Position numbers and translations under genes: made by a program
Source: an uncultured Hyphomicrobiaceae bacterium
GTDB taxonomy: Bacteria > Pseudomonadota > Alphaproteobacteria > Rhizobiales > CAMYJA01
Direction: 5' to 3'
Assembly (NCBI GenBank): GCA_947258705.1
Contig: CAMYJA010000013.1
Location: 51,817-89,100 of the forward strand
DNA: 37,284 bases
The notes under the pieces: model-generated
Told to the model about the DNA's origin: nothing
Databases searched by the model: none
Seen by the model: only the letters and a program-made list of their open reading frames with translations
Part shown: positions 35,516-37,284 of the stretch, piece after piece
Layout of the letters: each line of letters starts with the position of its first letter
Numbering within the stretch: position 1 is the stretch's first letter

Positions 35516-35685
35516 ACAAGCGGCACAGGCACCTGGTTTCCGCCTTATTTTTATTGCCATTAATGCCTGTTTTCAGCGTTCTGCGGCTTGGCAAACGGCT
35601 TGCACATGCCTATGTATACCTGAACTATGGGCTGGCCAATTTCTCATATGAACTGTTGTTAGCCGGGGTAGCGAGCCCTGGATAA
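35512..35685 (+). CDS. Possible 57-residue membrane peptide overlapping the tilS stop
   Basis: GTG at 35512 overlaps the tilS stop as GTGA, a coupling arrangement used repeatedly in this window. The frame reads 57 residues: a basic start (MNKRHRH), a hydrophobic stretch (LVSALFLLPLMPVFSVL), then an aromatic/aliphatic tail ending GVASPG. It would fill most of the 210-bp tilS-ftsH gap. Third-position GC is only about average for the window (I count 32 of 57), so base composition does not prove coding. No family is recognised. Confidence 0.35.
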   Translation: MNKRHRHLVSALFLLPLMPVFSVLRLGKRLAHAYVYLNYGLANFSYELLLAGVASPG

Positions 35686-35725
35686 AACCTGAACAGGTTG
35701 AAGGCTATAAAGGCTAGGTAATCAA

Positions 35726-37284
35726 ATGAACTCGAATTTCCGTAATTTTGCTATTTGGATCGTCGTAGGGCTGTTGCTCCTTGCCGTGTTCAACCTCTTT
35801 CAATCCACCGCTCAACAGGCGCGTTTTGGCGAGACGAGCTATTCGGATTTCTGGGCTGAAGTCGACAAGGGCAATGTTCGTGACGTGGTCATCTCAGGAA
35901 ACAAGATAACCGGTCACTTCCGTGACAATCGCGGCTTTCAAACCTACACACCGGACGACCCCGGCCTGGTGGGTAAATTGCAGAAAAGCGGCGTGCGCAT
36001 TACAGCGAAACCTTCGGATGAGGATACGCCATCGCTGTTTGGCGTTCTCCTGTCGTGGTTCCCCATGCTTCTCCTGATTGCCGTTTGGATTTATCTGATG
36101 CGTCAAATGCAGGGCGGCGGCGGACGCGCCATGGGGTTCGGTAAATCAAAAGCCAAAATGCTGACGGAGCATCAAGCCCGCAAGACGTTCGATGATGTTG
36201 CCGGCGTCGACGAGGCCAAGGAAGATTTGCAGGAGATTGTCGAATTTCTCCGCGATCCGCAGAAATATCAAAGGCTGGGCGGTAAAATACCGCGCGGCGC
36301 CCTTCTTGTCGGTCCTCCAGGAACCGGCAAGACTTTGCTCGCACGCGCAGTTGCGGGCGAAGCCAATGTGCCGTTCTTCACAATCTCCGGTTCGGATTTC
36401 GTTGAAATGTTCGTCGGTGTCGGCGCAAGCCGTGTCCGCGACATGTTCGAGCAGGCAAAGAAGAATGCGCCATGTATTATATTTATCGATGAAATCGACG
36501 CGGTCGGCCGGCATCGCGGCGCCGGTCTCGGCGGCGGCAATGACGAACGGGAGCAGACGCTTAACCAGTTGCTCGTCGAAATGGATGGATTTGAAGCCAA
36601 TGAGGGGATCATTCTCGTTGCCGCGACCAACCGTCCCGACGTTCTCGATCCCGCACTTCTCCGCCCTGGCCGTTTTGACCGGCAGATAACCGTGCCGCGA
36701 CCCGATATTATCGGCCGGGCAAAAATTCTGAAAGTTCATGCACGCGATGTTCCGCTGGCGCCGGACGTCGATCTCAAGGTCGTTGCGCGCGGCACGCCTG
36801 GTTTTTCAGGTGCGGATCTCGCAAACCTCGTCAACGAGGCGGCCCTGCTTGCGGCACGCCGGTCCAAACGCATGGTGACGCATCAGGAATTTGAAGATGC
36901 CAAGGACAAGGTCATGATGGGGGCGGAACGCCGCTCCATGGTCATGACGGATGAAGAGAAGAAACTCACGGCCTATCATGAGGGCGGTCACGCCCTTGTT
37001 GCGATCTATCAGGAAGCCTCAGATCCGATCCATAAGGCGACGATCATTCCACGCGGCCGCGCGCTGGGCATGGTGATGCGACTGCCGGAGAGGGATCAGG
37101 TGTCGGTGACGCGTGAGAAAATGAAGGCAGATATTGCCGTCGGCATGGGCGGACGCGTGGCGGAGGAGTTGATCTTCGGTCATGACAAGGTCACATCGGG
37201 CGCTTCTTCCGATATTCAGATGGTTACCAATCTGTCCAGGGCGATGGTCATGCAGTTCGGCATGTCCGACAAGCTTGGTCCGCT
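35726..37284 (+). CDS. ftsH: ATP-dependent zinc metalloprotease FtsH (3' truncated by window edge)
   Basis: 519 complete codons are visible before the window ends. The N-terminus has a transmembrane helix (~9-24), a periplasmic FtsH_ext domain, and a second helix (~108-127, [19 protein letters not shown]). The AAA domain has Walker A GPPGTGKT at ~196-203, Walker B IIFIDEID near 251 and the second region of homology [19 protein letters not shown]. The zinc motif is HEGGH at 418-422, the Gly variant of HEAGH known in related bacteria. FtsH is a membrane hexamer that degrades misfolded membrane proteins and regulators. The start at 35726 fits the conserved [11 protein letters not shown] opening. 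Confidence 0.97.
   Translation, partial: MNSNFRNFAIWIVVGLLLLAVFNLFQSTAQQARFGETSYSDFWAEVDKGNVRDVVISGNKITGHFRDNRGFQTYTPDDPGLVGKLQKSGVRITAKPSDEDTPSLFGVLLSWFPMLLLIAVWIYLMRQMQGGGGRAMGFGKSKAKMLTEHQARKTFDDVAGVDEAKEDLQEIVEFLRDPQKYQRLGGKIPRGALLVGPPGTGKTLLARAVAGEANVPFFTISGSDFVEMFVGVGASRVRDMFEQAKKNAPCIIFIDEIDAVGRHRGAGLGGGNDEREQTLNQLLVEMDGFEANEGIILVAATNRPDVLDPALLRPGRFDRQITVPRPDIIGRAKILKVHARDVPLAPDVDLKVVARGTPGFSGADLANLVNEAALLAARRSKRMVTHQEFEDAKDKVMMGAERRSMVMTDEEKKLTAYHEGGHALVAIYQEASDPIHKATIIPRGRALGMVMRLPERDQVSVTREKMKADIAVGMGGRVAEELIFGHDKVTSGASSDIQMVTNLSRAMVMQFGMSDKLGP

Overview
The window is a stretch of alphaproteobacterial chromosome. The evidence is gene content and order: yebC-ruvC-ruvA-ruvB-ybgC-tolQ-tolR-tolA-tolB, pal-cpoB, tilS-ftsH, a MoxR/DUF58/DUF4159 cluster, a DUF1285 gene, and degP-two-component-glnE. 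A perfect TTAA-N7-TTAAC site, the CtrA-type box of this class, agrees with that. The genus cannot be named from the sequence; Hyphomicrobiales or a neighbouring order fits. There is no rRNA, tRNA, CRISPR array, insertion sequence or prophage. Both ends cut genes: an alpha/beta hydrolase-OsmC fusion on the left and ftsH on the right.

Layout. 1-5.8 kb: the tail of the OsmC fusion, a secreted trypsin-like protease with a peptidoglycan-binding domain (minus strand), then divergent degP followed by an OmpR-type regulator and histidine kinase whose frames overlap. 5.9-8.8 kb: glnE, the nitrogen-control enzyme acting on glutamine synthetase. 8.8-17.5 kb: a minus-strand block read from right to left as MoxR ATPase, DUF58 protein, BatA/DUF4159 membrane protein (split here by a frame change), a VWA/amidotransferase-like membrane protein, and an unusual zinc phospholipase C-like protein fused to a DUF4332 helix-hairpin-helix domain. 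17.6-20.5 kb: DUF1285 protein, a small membrane-anchored unknown, a 20-nt tandem repeat, 5-formyltetrahydrofolate cyclo-ligase and a YmdB-type phosphoesterase.

20.5-24.4 kb: a hairpin-dense 390-bp gap with the CtrA-type box, then yebC, ruvCAB (Holliday-junction processing) and ybgC. 24.7-30.6 kb: the Tol-Pal envelope system tolQRAB, pal and cpoB, interrupted between tolB and pal by a 43-codon lipoprotein-like gene with its own terminator and a possible 23-codon ORF. 30.7-33.8 kb: three periplasmic or exported enzymes not usually part of this cluster (PQQ-type aldose dehydrogenase, Tat-exported metallo-beta-lactamase-fold hydrolase, and a rhodanese on the minus strand). 34.1-37.3 kb: tilS, a possible 57-aa membrane ORF overlapping its stop, and ftsH.

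Most of the window is conserved housekeeping. The items most worth a second look are the structured yebC-upstream region, the phospholipase-DUF4332 fusion beside the MoxR cluster, the split DUF4159 gene, the short ORFs, and an ATTC-N8-GAAT operator-like site upstream of the rhodanese gene.
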